Program-made: the position numbers and the translations under genes | Part shown: positions 15,026 to 24,101 of the stretch, in pieces | Position numbering within the stretch: the first letter of the stretch is position 1 | Layout of the letters: each line of letters opens with the position of its first letter | Notes under the pieces: generated by a model | Databases searched by the model: none | Told to the model about the DNA's origin: nothing | What the model saw: the letters and a program-made list of their open reading frames with translations, nothing else | Source: an uncultured Meiothermus sp. | Lineage (GTDB): Bacteria; Deinococcota; Deinococci; Deinococcales; Thermaceae | DNA length: 40,561 nt | Direction: 5' to 3' | NCBI GenBank assembly: GCA_937950405.1 | Contig: CALFDH010000045.1 | Coordinates: forward strand, 1-40,561

Positions 15026-16006
15026 ATGGCAACTGCAACCATACCGCAACCCCACGTGCCGGAGCGCAACCCCGGTACCCCCTTCGACCCCAGTGCCCTC
15101 GAGGGCGCCCTGGTTAACAAAAGCGCCATCGAACGCCGGGCCGCTACCCTGCCCACCCGCCGCAGCATCAAAAAGGAATGGCAAGCGGCCTGGCTACTGC
15201 ACGCCATCCGAACCATAGACCTCACCACCCTCTCGGGCGACGACACCCCCGGCACCGTGCAGCGCCTGTGCGCCAAGGCCCGCCAGCCGGTGCGCCCCGA
15301 GCTGCTACAGGACCTGGGGATGCCTGGTTTGCGCCTTACTACCGGGGCGGTCTGCGTCTACCACGAGATGGTGCCCACCGCAGTAGCGGCCCTGGAAGGC
15401 TCAGGAATTCCGGTAGCTGCGGTCTCGACCGGCTTTCCGGCGGGCCTCAACCCCCACCGCCTCAAGCTGCAGGAGATCGAGGCCTCCGTCGCGGCGGGCG
15501 CCAGCGAAATTGACATCGTCATCTCGCGACGCCATGTACTCACCGGCAACTGGAAAGCCCTCTATCAGGAGGTGCGCGACTTCCGCGAAGCCTGCGGCCC
15601 GGCGCACATGAAAAGCATTCTGGCCGTCGGCGAGCTAGGCACCCTCAAAAACGTCTTCAAGACCAGTATGGTCTGCATGCAGGCCGGCTCCGACTTCATC
15701 AAAACCTCCACCGGCAAGGAAAGCGTGAATGCCACCCTGCCAAACAGCCTGGTGATGGTGCGGGCCATCCGCGCCTACTACGAGCAGACCGGCCACAAGG
15801 TAGGGTTCAAGCCCGCCGGGGGCATCCGCAGCGCCAAGCAGGCCCTGGACTGGCTCATCCTGATGAAAGAAGAGCTGGGCCACGAATGGATGCAGCCCCA
15901 TCTATTCCGCATTGGAGCCAGCGCCCTCCTGAACGACATCGAGCGGCAGCTCGAGCACTTCGCCTACGGGCGCTATGCCTCGATGCAGTACCAGCCGCTG
16001 GGGTAG
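15026..16006 (+). CDS. deoC: Deoxyribose-phosphate aldolase
   Basis: A class I aldolase that splits 2-deoxyribose-5-phosphate into acetaldehyde and glyceraldehyde-3-phosphate in deoxynucleoside catabolism. From ATG 15026 it has 326 residues, the longer DeoC type with an N-terminal extension. It shows 'IRTIDLTTLSGDDT', 'VSTGFPAGLNPHRLKLQEIE', 'GASEIDIVISRR', 'MKSILAVGELG', 'GSDFIKTSTGK' with the Schiff-base Lys, and 'GFKPAGGIRSAKQAL' with the second active-site Lys. The frame is open further upstream, but that part overlaps the LysW-like gene on the other strand and precedes the promoter. The next gene on the strand is an aldehyde dehydrogenase, which could remove the acetaldehyde. Confidence 0.92.
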   Translation: MATATIPQPHVPERNPGTPFDPSALEGALVNKSAIERRAATLPTRRSIKKEWQAAWLLHAIRTIDLTTLSGDDTPGTVQRLCAKARQPVRPELLQDLGMPGLRLTTGAVCVYHEMVPTAVAALEGSGIPVAAVSTGFPAGLNPHRLKLQEIEASVAAGASEIDIVISRRHVLTGNWKALYQEVRDFREACGPAHMKSILAVGELGTLKNVFKTSMVCMQAGSDFIKTSTGKESVNATLPNSLVMVRAIRAYYEQTGHKVGFKPAGGIRSAKQALDWLILMKEELGHEWMQPHLFRIGASALLNDIERQLEHFAYGRYASMQYQPLG

Positions 16007-16135
16007 AAGAATGCTGATGGCCGATGGTCTATAGCTGATAGCCCAAAGGCTTCATCTTAGCTCTATTGCACCTTTTTTACCCGGCGATGAGCAAAGTTTA
16101 CCGATAACTAAACCCGCCCTGAACTGGAGCAAAGC

Positions 16136-18508
16136 ATGACCCTTAGCGAACTTATGGAGACCCTTCCCTATGGCCCCGCCCCGGAGACCGCCCAACCCGC
16201 GCTGGACTGGCTGAAGGCCCACCAGGGCAAATTCGGGCTTTTCATTGGGGGCAGGTGGCGCGACCCGGCCCAGAAAGAATGGTTCGCCACGCACAACCCC
16301 GCTAACGCCCAGAAGCTGGCCGAGGTGGCCCAGGCCAGCGCTGCCGATGTGGACGAAGCTGTCAAAGCGGCCCGCAAGGCCCTGGCGGGCTGGCGACAGA
16401 CCCCCGGCCACGTGCGGGCCCGTTACCTGTATGCCTTGGCCCGGCAGGTACAGAAACACGCCCGGCTGTTTACCGTGCTGGAAACCCTGGACAACGGCAA
16501 GCCCATCCGCGAGACCCGCGACATTGACATTCCCCTGGTGGCCCGCCACTTCTACTACCACGCAGGCTGGGCCCAGCTGATGGAAAGCGAGCTGCCCGGC
16601 TACGCCCCGGTGGGCGTGGTGGGGCAGATCATCCCCTGGAACTTTCCCCTGCTGATGCTCTCGTGGAAGATTGCCCCGGCGCTGGCCATGGGCAACACGG
16701 TGGTGCTCAAGCCTGCCGAGTTTACGCCCCTCACCGCGCTCCTCTTTGCAGAAATCTGCCAGAACATCGGGCTGCCGCCGGGGGTGGTGAACATCCTCAC
16801 CGGCGACGGCTCAACCGGGGCGGCTTTGGTGGCGCATCCAGGGGTGGACAAGATTGCTTTTACCGGCTCGACCGAGGTGGGGCGGCTTATCCGCAAAGCC
16901 ACGGCGGGCAGCGGCAAAAAGCTCTCGCTCGAGCTCGGCGGCAAATCGCCCTTCCTGGTCTTCGAGGATGCCGACCTCGACAGCGCGGTGGAGGGCGTGG
17001 TGGACGCCATCTGGTTCAACCAGGGGCAGGTCTGCTGCGCGGGCTCGAGGCTCCTGGTTCAGGAGGGCATCGCCGAAAAGATGTACGCCAAGCTGCGGGC
17101 TCGCATGGAAAAACTGCGCTGTGGCGACCCACTGGACAAGGCCGTGGACATCGGGGCCATTGTGGCGCCGGTACAGCTCCAAAGAATCGAGCGCCTGGTG
17201 CAGAAGGGTCTGGAAGAGGGCGCCGAACTCTGGCAGCCGAGCTGGGCGGTGCCAAGCCAGGGGTGCTTTTATCCCCCCACCCTGTTCACCCGGGTCGCCC
17301 CGGCTTCCACCATTGCCCAGGAGGAAATCTTCGGGCCGGTTTTGGCCGCCCTGACCTTCCGCACCCCGGAAGAGGCCGTCCGGCTGGCCAACAACACCCG
17401 CTACGGCCTGGCGGCCTCCATCTGGAGCGAGGACATCAACCTGGCCCTGGACATCGCCACCCAGATCAAGGCCGGCACCATCTGGATCAACAGCACCAAC
17501 CTTTTCGACGCGGCCAGCGGCTTTGGCGGCTACCGCGAGTCGGGCTTTGGGCGCGAGGGGGGCAGGGAGGGGCTGTGGGAGTATGTGAAGAAAGCTGAAA
17601 GTCGAGAGCGGAGGGCGCAAAGCAAGAGAAAGAAAAACCCTCAGCCCTCGGCCCTCGGCCCTAAGCAGAGCGAAGCGGTGTTGCCCCCCATAGACCGCAC
17701 CGCCAAGCTCTTTATCGGCGGCAAACAAGCCCGGCCCGATAGCGGCTACAGCAAAGCGGTGTATGGCCCCGATGGGCGACTTCTGGGCGAGGTGGGGCTG
17801 GGCAACCGCAAGGATATTCGCAATGCAGTGGAAGCTGCCCGCGCTGCTTTTGAGGGTTGGCGCAAGACCACCGCACACAACAAGGCGCAAATCCTGTACT
17901 TTCTGGCCGAAAACCTGTCCGAGCGGGCCCTGGAGTTTGCCCACCGCATCCACCAACAGACCGGACAGGACGGCCAAAGAGAGGTAGAAGCGGCCCTCGA
18001 GGCCCTGTTCACGGCGGCGGCCTGGGCCGACAAATATGAAGGGGTGGTGCACCCCACGCCCATCCGCAACGTAACCCTGGCCGTTCCCGAGCCCATTGGC
18101 GTGATGGGCATTCTCTGCCCCGACGACCAGCCGCTGCTGGCCCTAGCCAGGCTGGCCGGAACCGCGCTGGCCCTGGGCAACACCCTGGTGGTGGTGCCCT
18201 CGCCGGGGGCCCCCCTGACCGCCACCGACTTTTATCAGGTGCTCGAGACATCCGACATCCCTGCCGGTACGTTCAACATTGTGACCGGCGAGCGCGACGA
18301 ACTGGCCAAAACCCTGGCCGAGCACGACGACGTGGACGCAGTCTGGTACGCCGGTCCCCAGGCCGGACGCGCCCTGGTCGAAAAGGCCAGCGCCGGGAAC
18401 ATGAAGCGCACCTGGACGCTGCCCGAGAGCGGGGCCTTGCCCGACACCGACGAAATCCTGCGGCAAGCCACCCAGATAAAAAACATCTGGGTGCCTTATG
18501 GGGCCTAG
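16136..18508 (+). CDS. Two-domain aldehyde dehydrogenase (ALDH16-like)
   Basis: A 790-residue fusion. Domain 1 (about 25-485) is a complete NAD(P)-dependent aldehyde dehydrogenase: 'IIPWNFPLLMLSWKIAPALA', 'VLKPAEFTPL', 'FTGSTEVG', 'LELGGKSP' (E266), 'FNQGQVCCAGSR' (catalytic C300) and 'EEIFGPVL'. Domain 2 (about 523-790) repeats the N-terminal, cofactor-binding half but stops before a catalytic Cys segment and looks non-catalytic, as in ALDH16-type proteins. Residues 485-520 are a Lys/Arg/Ser/Gln/Pro-rich linker whose DNA (17590-17668) looks like the genome's intergenic repeats. The gene lies 130 bases after deoC, whose product acetaldehyde is a likely substrate (inference). Confidence 0.9.
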   Translation: MTLSELMETLPYGPAPETAQPALDWLKAHQGKFGLFIGGRWRDPAQKEWFATHNPANAQKLAEVAQASAADVDEAVKAARKALAGWRQTPGHVRARYLYALARQVQKHARLFTVLETLDNGKPIRETRDIDIPLVARHFYYHAGWAQLMESELPGYAPVGVVGQIIPWNFPLLMLSWKIAPALAMGNTVVLKPAEFTPLTALLFAEICQNIGLPPGVVNILTGDGSTGAALVAHPGVDKIAFTGSTEVGRLIRKATAGSGKKLSLELGGKSPFLVFEDADLDSAVEGVVDAIWFNQGQVCCAGSRLLVQEGIAEKMYAKLRARMEKLRCGDPLDKAVDIGAIVAPVQLQRIERLVQKGLEEGAELWQPSWAVPSQGCFYPPTLFTRVAPASTIAQEEIFGPVLAALTFRTPEEAVRLANNTRYGLAASIWSEDINLALDIATQIKAGTIWINSTNLFDAASGFGGYRESGFGREGGREGLWEYVKKAESRERRAQSKRKKNPQPSALGPKQSEAVLPPIDRTAKLFIGGKQARPDSGYSKAVYGPDGRLLGEVGLGNRKDIRNAVEAARAAFEGWRKTTAHNKAQILYFLAENLSERALEFAHRIHQQTGQDGQREVEAALEALFTAAAWADKYEGVVHPTPIRNVTLAVPEPIGVMGILCPDDQPLLALARLAGTALALGNTLVVVPSPGAPLTATDFYQVLETSDIPAGTFNIVTGERDELAKTLAEHDDVDAVWYAGPQAGRALVEKASAGNMKRTWTLPESGALPDTDEILRQATQIKNIWVPYGA
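17590..17668 (+). repeat. Intergenic-type repeat inside the ALDH linker
   Basis: The coding DNA here reads GCTGAAAGTCGAGAGC...GCCCTCGGCCCTCGGCCC, the G/A-rich then C/T-rich pattern seen in gaps such as 11181-11214 and 11519-11545, and unlike the flanking coding sequence. It is translated in frame as a basic, low-complexity linker. Confidence 0.5.
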
Positions 18509-18580
18509 GGTCAGTGGCTCTGGCCTTCAGTGCTAGCTTTTGGCCTAGCCTTGCCTGGCTGCATAGCGAATCCAGATGAA

Positions 18581-18690
18581 CCCCTTTCCTTCTCCCCTTG
18601 CGGGAGAAGGTGGCGACACCCCATCAGCGGCATGTAGCAATCACGTCATTGACGTCAATCGCAGCGTTTTGGGATGTCGCCGGATGAGGG
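18581..18690 (+). repeat. ~110-bp dispersed repeat, copy 4
   Basis: It starts CCCCTTTCCTTCTCCCCTTG, continues CGGGAGAAGGTGGCGACACCCC and ends GGGATGTCGCCGGATGAGGG. The inner arms GGCGACACCCC and GGGATGTCGCC are inverted repeats around a ~50-base centre. It sits between the convergent ends of the ALDH and DUF4139 genes. 110 bases. Confidence 0.75.
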
Positions 18691-18735
18691 AGTTGGGAAT
18701 ACCTCTTTATGAAAACTAATCAGGTAGGTTTGGTT

Positions 18736-19962
18736 TTACCGCTGCTGCAAGGTCAGGGTATAGGTGTAGGTGCGGCTCTGATTGGGGGCCAGGGTGAAGC
18801 GCAGGCGGTAGCCCTCGGGGATGCGCTCGAGGCCCTCCCCTTCCAGCGTGAACGGTTGGGGCATGAACTCCTGAATTTCGACCTCCACCGGATAGGCCTT
18901 GGGGTTTTGCACTCGGGTGGTCACCCGGAAGCGGTTGCGGGCCTGTTGCTCTACCTGCCGGGTGGCCCGGCCTTCGGGATCGGGGCCTAGCATCAGGTTG
19001 ACGTTGTTGCCTTTGGCGGTATCGCCGGTGGCGGCCTGTCCTACAAACACCCCTTGCTCGCGGATGCTCACCACCCCGGCGGCCAGGTTTTCCGGGGCGG
19101 CAAAGCGAAAACCCCTTACAAAAGCCAGCTCACGTTCGGTGCTGAAGCCGGTTTGCAAGCGCCACACATAGACCGGCTGCACCCGGGTGCGTATGAAGGG
19201 CAGCTCGGTGAGGCCGGGCTCGAGCGTCACCTCTCCCGGCAAGCGGTAGCGGTAGGTGCCCGCCGCCTCTCCCACAAACTCGGCGTCCGCCACCTCTGCC
19301 GCGGCAGGGGCGGCCTGCAACATCCGGGTTTCAGGGCGGGGGGCAGGCACACTGAACCCCCCTTCCAGCAAAGGCACACTCCCGGCTACCAGGTCGGTGC
19401 GACCCAGTCGCAACGTGCGGCCCAGTCCGTTGGTCAGGGTCGCCCAGCCGGTTAGCTCGCCGTCCTCCAGCGTGTAGCGCAGGTTCCAGGTCAGGCCTCG
19501 AGTCAGGTACGCCAAGGTACCCGCCCCACCCCCGGAATACCGGAAAATCACCCTGGGGCCCGGCGCAGCACTGAATCCGCTGGGGTCGGGATAGGCTACC
19601 GTTCCAGGCAACCCCACCAGGTAGCGGCCCTCGTACAGATACAGGTTCCGATCGGCGCTCACCAGGGTGGCCTTGCGCCACTGGCCCTCCCAGTAAAACT
19701 GCACCTCCTTACCCACATAGGCAGCCAGAGGGCTTTGTTGGGCGGCCACCTGCACCCGGCGCGACTGCTCCGCAACCCCCATCAGACGCAGGGTACCCGG
19801 TACCAGACTCTGGAACAGGGTCTCCCCTGGCTCCCAGATCCACTCATTTTGCGGCAGGGTCTGGGGCTGCCGAAGTTCAGCAAAGCCCCGATAAATAGCG
19901 GTTTCCTGAGCCTGAACACATCCCAATAGCACCACCATCCATAACAAATAAAGCCGTCGCAT
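18736..19962 (-). CDS. DUF4139-type secreted protein
   Basis: A 408-residue protein with an N-terminal signal ('LYLLWMVVLLGCVQAQ'); LLGC may be a lipobox or, alternatively, VQA may be a signal peptidase I site. The rest is beta-rich, with 'YLTRGLTWNLRYTL' near residue 170 and repeated beta segments to the C-terminus ('YTYTLTLQQR'), the look of DUF4139 proteins (mucoidy-inhibitor A-like). The family function is unknown. The gene stands alone, convergent with the ALDH gene. No strong promoter was recognised; TTTACT lies 7 bases before the ATG. Confidence 0.75.
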   Translation of the reverse strand: MRRLYLLWMVVLLGCVQAQETAIYRGFAELRQPQTLPQNEWIWEPGETLFQSLVPGTLRLMGVAEQSRRVQVAAQQSPLAAYVGKEVQFYWEGQWRKATLVSADRNLYLYEGRYLVGLPGTVAYPDPSGFSAAPGPRVIFRYSGGGAGTLAYLTRGLTWNLRYTLEDGELTGWATLTNGLGRTLRLGRTDLVAGSVPLLEGGFSVPAPRPETRMLQAAPAAAEVADAEFVGEAAGTYRYRLPGEVTLEPGLTELPFIRTRVQPVYVWRLQTGFSTERELAFVRGFRFAAPENLAAGVVSIREQGVFVGQAATGDTAKGNNVNLMLGPDPEGRATRQVEQQARNRFRVTTRVQNPKAYPVEVEIQEFMPQPFTLEGEGLERIPEGYRLRFTLAPNQSRTYTYTLTLQQR

Positions 19963-20364
19963 GGGTTCAGTAAATCACTTCGGCTAAACCAGGGGGTGAG
20001 AGGGGGCTCATCAAACCTTGAACCCAGCGTTCGATACCAGATAGAGCACTCTTCACCTATTTTGAGCCATCCGACTTCAAGAAAGCCCTGTTCTGAACAG
20101 AACTATGGCCGCAGGGAAACTCGAAACCCAAGCACCCGTGGGCCGGGCCCGGCCACCCTTGGGTGCGTAACATGCATCTGTACCCAGACGCAACGCAGAC
20201 AAGCGTGCCTCACCCCGGTGAGGCACGTCTGCTTGTCCCTTCTGGTTTTCGTGGGCGGCTAAGCCTGTGTAGAGCGCGATAAGGCTCTGGGTGCATCCAA
20301 ATCTGGTAGATCTGGTATCAATCAGAATAGCTGTCCCATCAAATAGCGAGGCGACCACATCTAC
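19963..20364. other. Structured intergenic region between DUF4139 and the opp terminator
   Basis: No protein gene is convincing. Two strong adjacent hairpins stand out. One lies around 20126-20163 (ACCCAAG...CTTGGGT enclosing GTGG, CCGG / CCGG, CCAC). The other, at 20195-20232, has GTGCCTCACC (20205-20214) perfectly pairing with GGTGAGGCAC (20217-20226) and outer arms GCAGAC / GTCTGC. A weaker CCCTG...CAGGG hairpin lies near 20086-20116. It could encode a structured RNA; it does not show RNase P, tmRNA or SRP RNA signature motifs. Confidence 0.4.
20195..20237. repeat. Long perfect hairpin in the DUF4139-opp gap
   Basis: A 10-bp perfect stem (20205-20214 with 20217-20226), a 2-base loop, and an outer arm: either GCAGAC/GTCTGC with a 4-base bulge, or GACAAGC (20198-20204) with GCTTGTC (20231-20237). 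Confidence 0.7.
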
Positions 20365-20388
20365 AAAAAAGGCGCCCTCTTCGGGCGC
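20365..20388 (-). terminator. Terminator of the opp operon
   Basis: On the minus strand GCGCCC, a GAAGA loop and GGGCGC(C) are followed by six T (20370-20365). It lies about 20 bases after the last gene of the operon. Confidence 0.85.
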
Positions 20389-20406
20389 TCGCTAGATGGG
20401 TTTAAA

Positions 20407-21417
20407 TCAGTTCAGACCCGGGATGTCGTCGCGAATGCAGGCTTTGAAGTGACCGGGCGAGACTTCTTTGAGTTCGGGCACGGTTGTCGCACACTCCGCA
20501 ATCGCGTAGCGGCAGCGGGTGCGGAAAACGCAGCCCGAGGGCGGGTTGATGGGGCTGGGGATATCCCCCTGCAGCACGATACGCTCGCGCTTGATGGTGG
20601 GGTCGGGGGTGGGAATGGCCGATAGCAGGGCTTCGGTGTAGGGGTGGCGCGGCTTAAGGTAAAGGTCGCGCGAGGGGGCCAGCTCCATCACCTTACCCAG
20701 GTACATTACCGCGATGCGGTCAGAAATATACTCCACCACCGCCAGGTCGTGGGCGATGAACAGAATGGTCAGCCCGAGCTGCTCCTTGAGGTCTTGAAGC
20801 AGGTTAACCACCTGGGCCTGAATCGATACGTCCAGAGCCGAGACCGGCTCATCCGCCACGATGAACTCAGGGCGTACCGCCAACGCTCGAGCAATCCCAA
20901 TGCGCTGACGCTGACCACCAGAGAACTCGTGGGGATAGCGGCGCACGTGGTCGGGGTTGAGGCCCACCAGTTGCAGCAGTTCGGCCACACGCTCGTTGCG
21001 GGCTTGGGCAGAGCCTTCCAGGTTGTGGATAACCAGTGGCTCTGCGATGATGTCGCCCACTGTCATGCGCGGGTTCAGCGAGGCAAAGGGGTCCTGGAAG
21101 ATAATTTGCATCTTGCGGCGGTAACTGCGCAGTTGGTTTTTGGGCAGATGGGTAATGTCCTGTCCGTCAAAGCGGATGGTTCCCTCGGTAGGCTCAATTA
21201 GACGGAGGATGGTGCGGCCCACGGTGGTCTTGCCCGAGCCGGACTCCCCCACCAGGCCCAGCACCTCGCCCTTCTTGACCGAAAAACTCACGTCGTTGAC
21301 CGCTTTGACGTTGGCCACCACTCGGGAAAGAATCCCCCCACGAATCGGGAACCACTTCTTGAGGTTGGTTACCTCGACCAGGTTGGCTGTAGTCGTTTCA
21401 GGGGTTGCCACGCTCAT
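20407..21417 (-). CDS. Oligopeptide/dipeptide ABC transporter ATPase (OppF/DppF type)
   Basis: A 336-residue cytoplasmic ATPase of the peptide/nickel ABC importer family. It has Walker A 'GESGSGKTT', the Q-loop '[16 protein letters not shown]', signature '[15 protein letters not shown]', Walker B '[12 protein letters not shown]', and the C-terminal oligopeptide motif with clustered Cys ('[10 protein letters not shown]' ... 'FKACI'). Its start overlaps the stop of the preceding ATPase gene by four bases (ATGA), so the two are translationally coupled. Last gene of the five-gene operon, followed by a terminator. Confidence 0.93.
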   Translation of the reverse strand: MSVATPETTTANLVEVTNLKKWFPIRGGILSRVVANVKAVNDVSFSVKKGEVLGLVGESGSGKTTVGRTILRLIEPTEGTIRFDGQDITHLPKNQLRSYRRKMQIIFQDPFASLNPRMTVGDIIAEPLVIHNLEGSAQARNERVAELLQLVGLNPDHVRRYPHEFSGGQRQRIGIARALAVRPEFIVADEPVSALDVSIQAQVVNLLQDLKEQLGLTILFIAHDLAVVEYISDRIAVMYLGKVMELAPSRDLYLKPRHPYTEALLSAIPTPDPTIKRERIVLQGDIPSPINPPSGCVFRTRCRYAIAECATTVPELKEVSPGHFKACIRDDIPGLN

Positions 21418-22442
21418 GCTCCCACCGCCTCGCCTTTTTGAATCTCGGCCCAGCGCACGCAGCGCACCATGTGACCGTTACCAGCGTCTTGCAAGACTGG
21501 TATGTCCTGGTCACACAGGCCCGGCTTGAAGAATTTGCAGCGCGGGTGGAAGGCACAACCCTGAGGCAGGTTGAGCGGGTTGGGCACGTTACCCGGGATG
21601 GCTTCCAGGCGCTGCTGGTGCGTGGCCGCCAGGTCGAGCCGGGGCACAGAGTTCAAAAGACCCATGGTGTAGGGGTGCAGGGGCTTCTTAAAGGTGGGCA
21701 CCACATCGGCTTCCTCCACCGCCCGCCCCGCGTACATCACCACGACCCGGTCAGCCATCTCGGCCACCACACCCAGGTTGTGAGTGATGAACAGAATGCT
21801 CATACCAATCTCTTCCCTCAGCTTGTTCATGAGCTCCAGAATCTGGGCCTGGATGGTCACATCCAGGGCAGTGGTGGGCTCGTCCGCAATGAGGAGGGAG
21901 GGATTGCAGGAGAGCGCCATGGCGATCATGATACGCTGACGCATCCCGCCCGACATCTGGTGGGGATAGTTGGACAGGCGTTTTTTAGGTTCAGGGATGC
22001 CTACCAGATCGAGCATCTCGGCAGCTTGATCCAGGGCTTCCTTTTTGCTCTTGCCCTGGTGCAGCACGATGGCCTCGGCAATCTGATCACCAACGGTATA
22101 AACGGGGTTGAGACTGGTCATGGGCTCCTGGAAGATCATGGCGATGTCGTTGCCACGAATCTTGCGCATGGTGGCCTCATCTTCCTTGACCAGATCCCGG
22201 GTTTTGCCATCTTTGCCCCTAAAAAGCACTTGCCCACCGACAATCTTGCCGGGGGGGTTGGGAATCAGGCGCATCATGGCCAGGCTGGCAACCGACTTAC
22301 CGGAGCCCGATTCGCCCACTACCGCCAGGGTCTCGCCTTTGTCAATGTGGAAAGACACCCCGTCTACGGCCTTGACTACCCCGTCGTCGGTGAAAAAGTG
22401 AACCTTGAGGTCTGTAACATCCACCAACCGTTTCTCGTCCAT
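21414..22442 (-). CDS. Oligopeptide/dipeptide ABC transporter ATPase (OppD/DppD type)
   Basis: A 342-residue ATPase, partner of the downstream OppF-type protein. It has Walker A 'GESGSGKSV', Q-loop '[18 protein letters not shown]', signature '[15 protein letters not shown]', Walker B '[12 protein letters not shown]', and the C-terminal '[11 protein letters not shown]' Cys motif, which in relatives can bind an iron-sulphur cluster. ATG 22442 is preferred over GTG 22448 because AGGAG lies about 5-6 bases before it. ~75 bases separate it from the permease gene upstream. Confidence 0.93.
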   Translation of the reverse strand: MDEKRLVDVTDLKVHFFTDDGVVKAVDGVSFHIDKGETLAVVGESGSGKSVASLAMMRLIPNPPGKIVGGQVLFRGKDGKTRDLVKEDEATMRKIRGNDIAMIFQEPMTSLNPVYTVGDQIAEAIVLHQGKSKKEALDQAAEMLDLVGIPEPKKRLSNYPHQMSGGMRQRIMIAMALSCNPSLLIADEPTTALDVTIQAQILELMNKLREEIGMSILFITHNLGVVAEMADRVVVMYAGRAVEEADVVPTFKKPLHPYTMGLLNSVPRLDLAATHQQRLEAIPGNVPNPLNLPQGCAFHPRCKFFKPGLCDQDIPVLQDAGNGHMVRCVRWAEIQKGEAVGA

Positions 22443-22518
22443 TCCCACTCCTAATCACTGCGATAGCAGGTTGCGACATTATATCGCCATCGGGGCCTTA
22501 TTCATCAAAACCATCGCC

Positions 22519-24090
22519 CTACACTTTGGTGCGAGGGTCGAGGGCATCGCGCAAGCCGTCCCCCATGAAGTTGTAAGCCAGCACTGCTAGCAGGATAAAA
22601 ACCCCTGGGATCAGAAGCCAGGGCCGCTCGCTAAAGGCCGTAATGCCGGTAGCCTGGGCCTTGGAAAGCATCAAACCCCAGGAGGTAGCCGGTTCCTGGA
22701 TGCCCAGCCCCAGGAAGGAGAGGCCCGACTCGCCCAGGATGAAACCAGGGATGGCCAGCGTGACCGCCACGATCAAGTAAGTGTAGGTTCCTGGCAGTAC
22801 GTGTCGAATGATGATCCGGGCATCCCCGGCCCCCAGGGCCTGAGCCGCCTGAGCAAACTCCATCTCGCGCAGTTGTAGCACCTGACTGCGGATGATTCGG
22901 GCCAGCCCTCCCCAGTTCACGAAGGAGAGAATGGTCACCACCAGCACGAAGCGCACCGCAGGCGGCACTTCCATGGGGATGAGCACCGAAAGGATGATCA
23001 GCAAAAACAAATCGGGAATGGCCGCCAGCACCTCCACCGCACGCATGATGATGGTGTCCAGGTCTAGTTCAATGCGCGGCCAGAGCAGGATATACCCAAT
23101 AGCCCCCAGCAACACTGCACCCATCAAACCCGCGATGATGGCTTCCAAACCCCGGCTGCTCTGCCAGAAGCCCCAAACCGTAATCCAGAGCAGCCAAGCC
23201 ATCCCACCCCAGGCCGAAAGCCAGAGCAGGGCCCTTGCCAGATGACTACGCCAGACCATGAAGTACATCAGCACACCCAGCCCCACCAGACCCAGCACCA
23301 GGCCCAGACCCCCTAGGGCCAGGGTGCTAACGCGCTGAAGATCGGGCCGAATGTAGCGCTCGTAACCCTGGCCCACTCCCCAGAGCAAGGCCGCTATCAG
23401 AGCCAGTCCGACAAGTGCTAGCATATGGTCCAGCCAGCGGCTAGCCCGTACAAATTCCCAGAAGCGTGGGTTCAATAGCCCGATACTGAAAGTGACCGGT
23501 CGGCCTGCGTAGAAGCCAGAGATACTGCCCATAAGGATACCGATCACGAGCGCCAGGGCCACCGCAAAGATACCGATGGTCAGGCTGATGCGGGCCCCAA
23601 ACCAGATACGACCCCACACGTCGCGGCCAAAGTCGTCGGTACCCCACAAAAAGAGTTTGGCCTGGTCTTCCAACAGCCAGGGGCCCCCCATCAGGCGCAG
23701 GTTGGTGGGAATAAGCCCCAGGAAACGATAGGGCTCTCCCTGGACGAAGAAATAGATAGGGTAGCGGCCCTTCTGGCAATCGGTGATGACCTCGACCTTG
23801 AAGGTCTCGAGGTTCCTGCGCCGCTCCGCAGCGCACACATAGGGCCGGGTGAGTCGCCCGTTCTCGTCACGCCAGAAAATTTGCGTTGGAGAGGCAAAAG
23901 AAAAATCGCGGAAGCTTTTCTCTTCCGGATAAGGAGCCAAAAAGTCGGCAAACAAGGCCCCCAGGTAAAACACCAGCAGCACCGCTGCCCCCAATCGGGC
24001 CAGGGGATGCCGTTTGAAGCGAATCCAGGCTTGCTGGAAGAAGCTCCGATTGGCCTGGGGGGTGGTCTTCAGTTGCGCTCTTTGAATCAT
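22519..24090 (-). CDS. Oligopeptide ABC transporter permease (OppC type) with extra membrane domain
   Basis: A 523-residue inner-membrane permease, far longer than the ~280-370 usual for OppC/DppC. The family core is present: N-terminal 'FKRHPLARLGAAVLL', 'LWGTDDFGRDVWGRI', a long first periplasmic loop (about 55-148), and the EAA region 'EFAQAAQALGAGDARIIIRHVLPG', ending 'YNFMGDGLRDALDPR'. The usual 'GYYGG..D..IMR' junction is split: after 'SGFYAGRP' (about 200) there are ~145 extra residues with four hydrophobic segments before 'DLDTIIMRAVEVLAAIPDLF'. ATG 24090 fits the AGGGGG upstream better than ATG 24096. It is the partner of the OppB-type protein. Confidence 0.9.
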   Translation of the reverse strand: MIQRAQLKTTPQANRSFFQQAWIRFKRHPLARLGAAVLLVFYLGALFADFLAPYPEEKSFRDFSFASPTQIFWRDENGRLTRPYVCAAERRRNLETFKVEVITDCQKGRYPIYFFVQGEPYRFLGLIPTNLRLMGGPWLLEDQAKLFLWGTDDFGRDVWGRIWFGARISLTIGIFAVALALVIGILMGSISGFYAGRPVTFSIGLLNPRFWEFVRASRWLDHMLALVGLALIAALLWGVGQGYERYIRPDLQRVSTLALGGLGLVLGLVGLGVLMYFMVWRSHLARALLWLSAWGGMAWLLWITVWGFWQSSRGLEAIIAGLMGAVLLGAIGYILLWPRIELDLDTIIMRAVEVLAAIPDLFLLIILSVLIPMEVPPAVRFVLVVTILSFVNWGGLARIIRSQVLQLREMEFAQAAQALGAGDARIIIRHVLPGTYTYLIVAVTLAIPGFILGESGLSFLGLGIQEPATSWGLMLSKAQATGITAFSERPWLLIPGVFILLAVLAYNFMGDGLRDALDPRTKV

Positions 24091-24101
24091 GCCCATTCCC
24101 C

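Noticed and set aside
16811-18052. 413-residue minus-strand open frame
   Set aside because: Antisense shadow of the ALDH gene, which has clear motifs in its own frame.
20077-20358. 93-residue minus-strand open frame in the structured gap
   Set aside because: It runs through strong hairpins, has no recognised domain or ribosome binding site, and looks like translated non-coding DNA.
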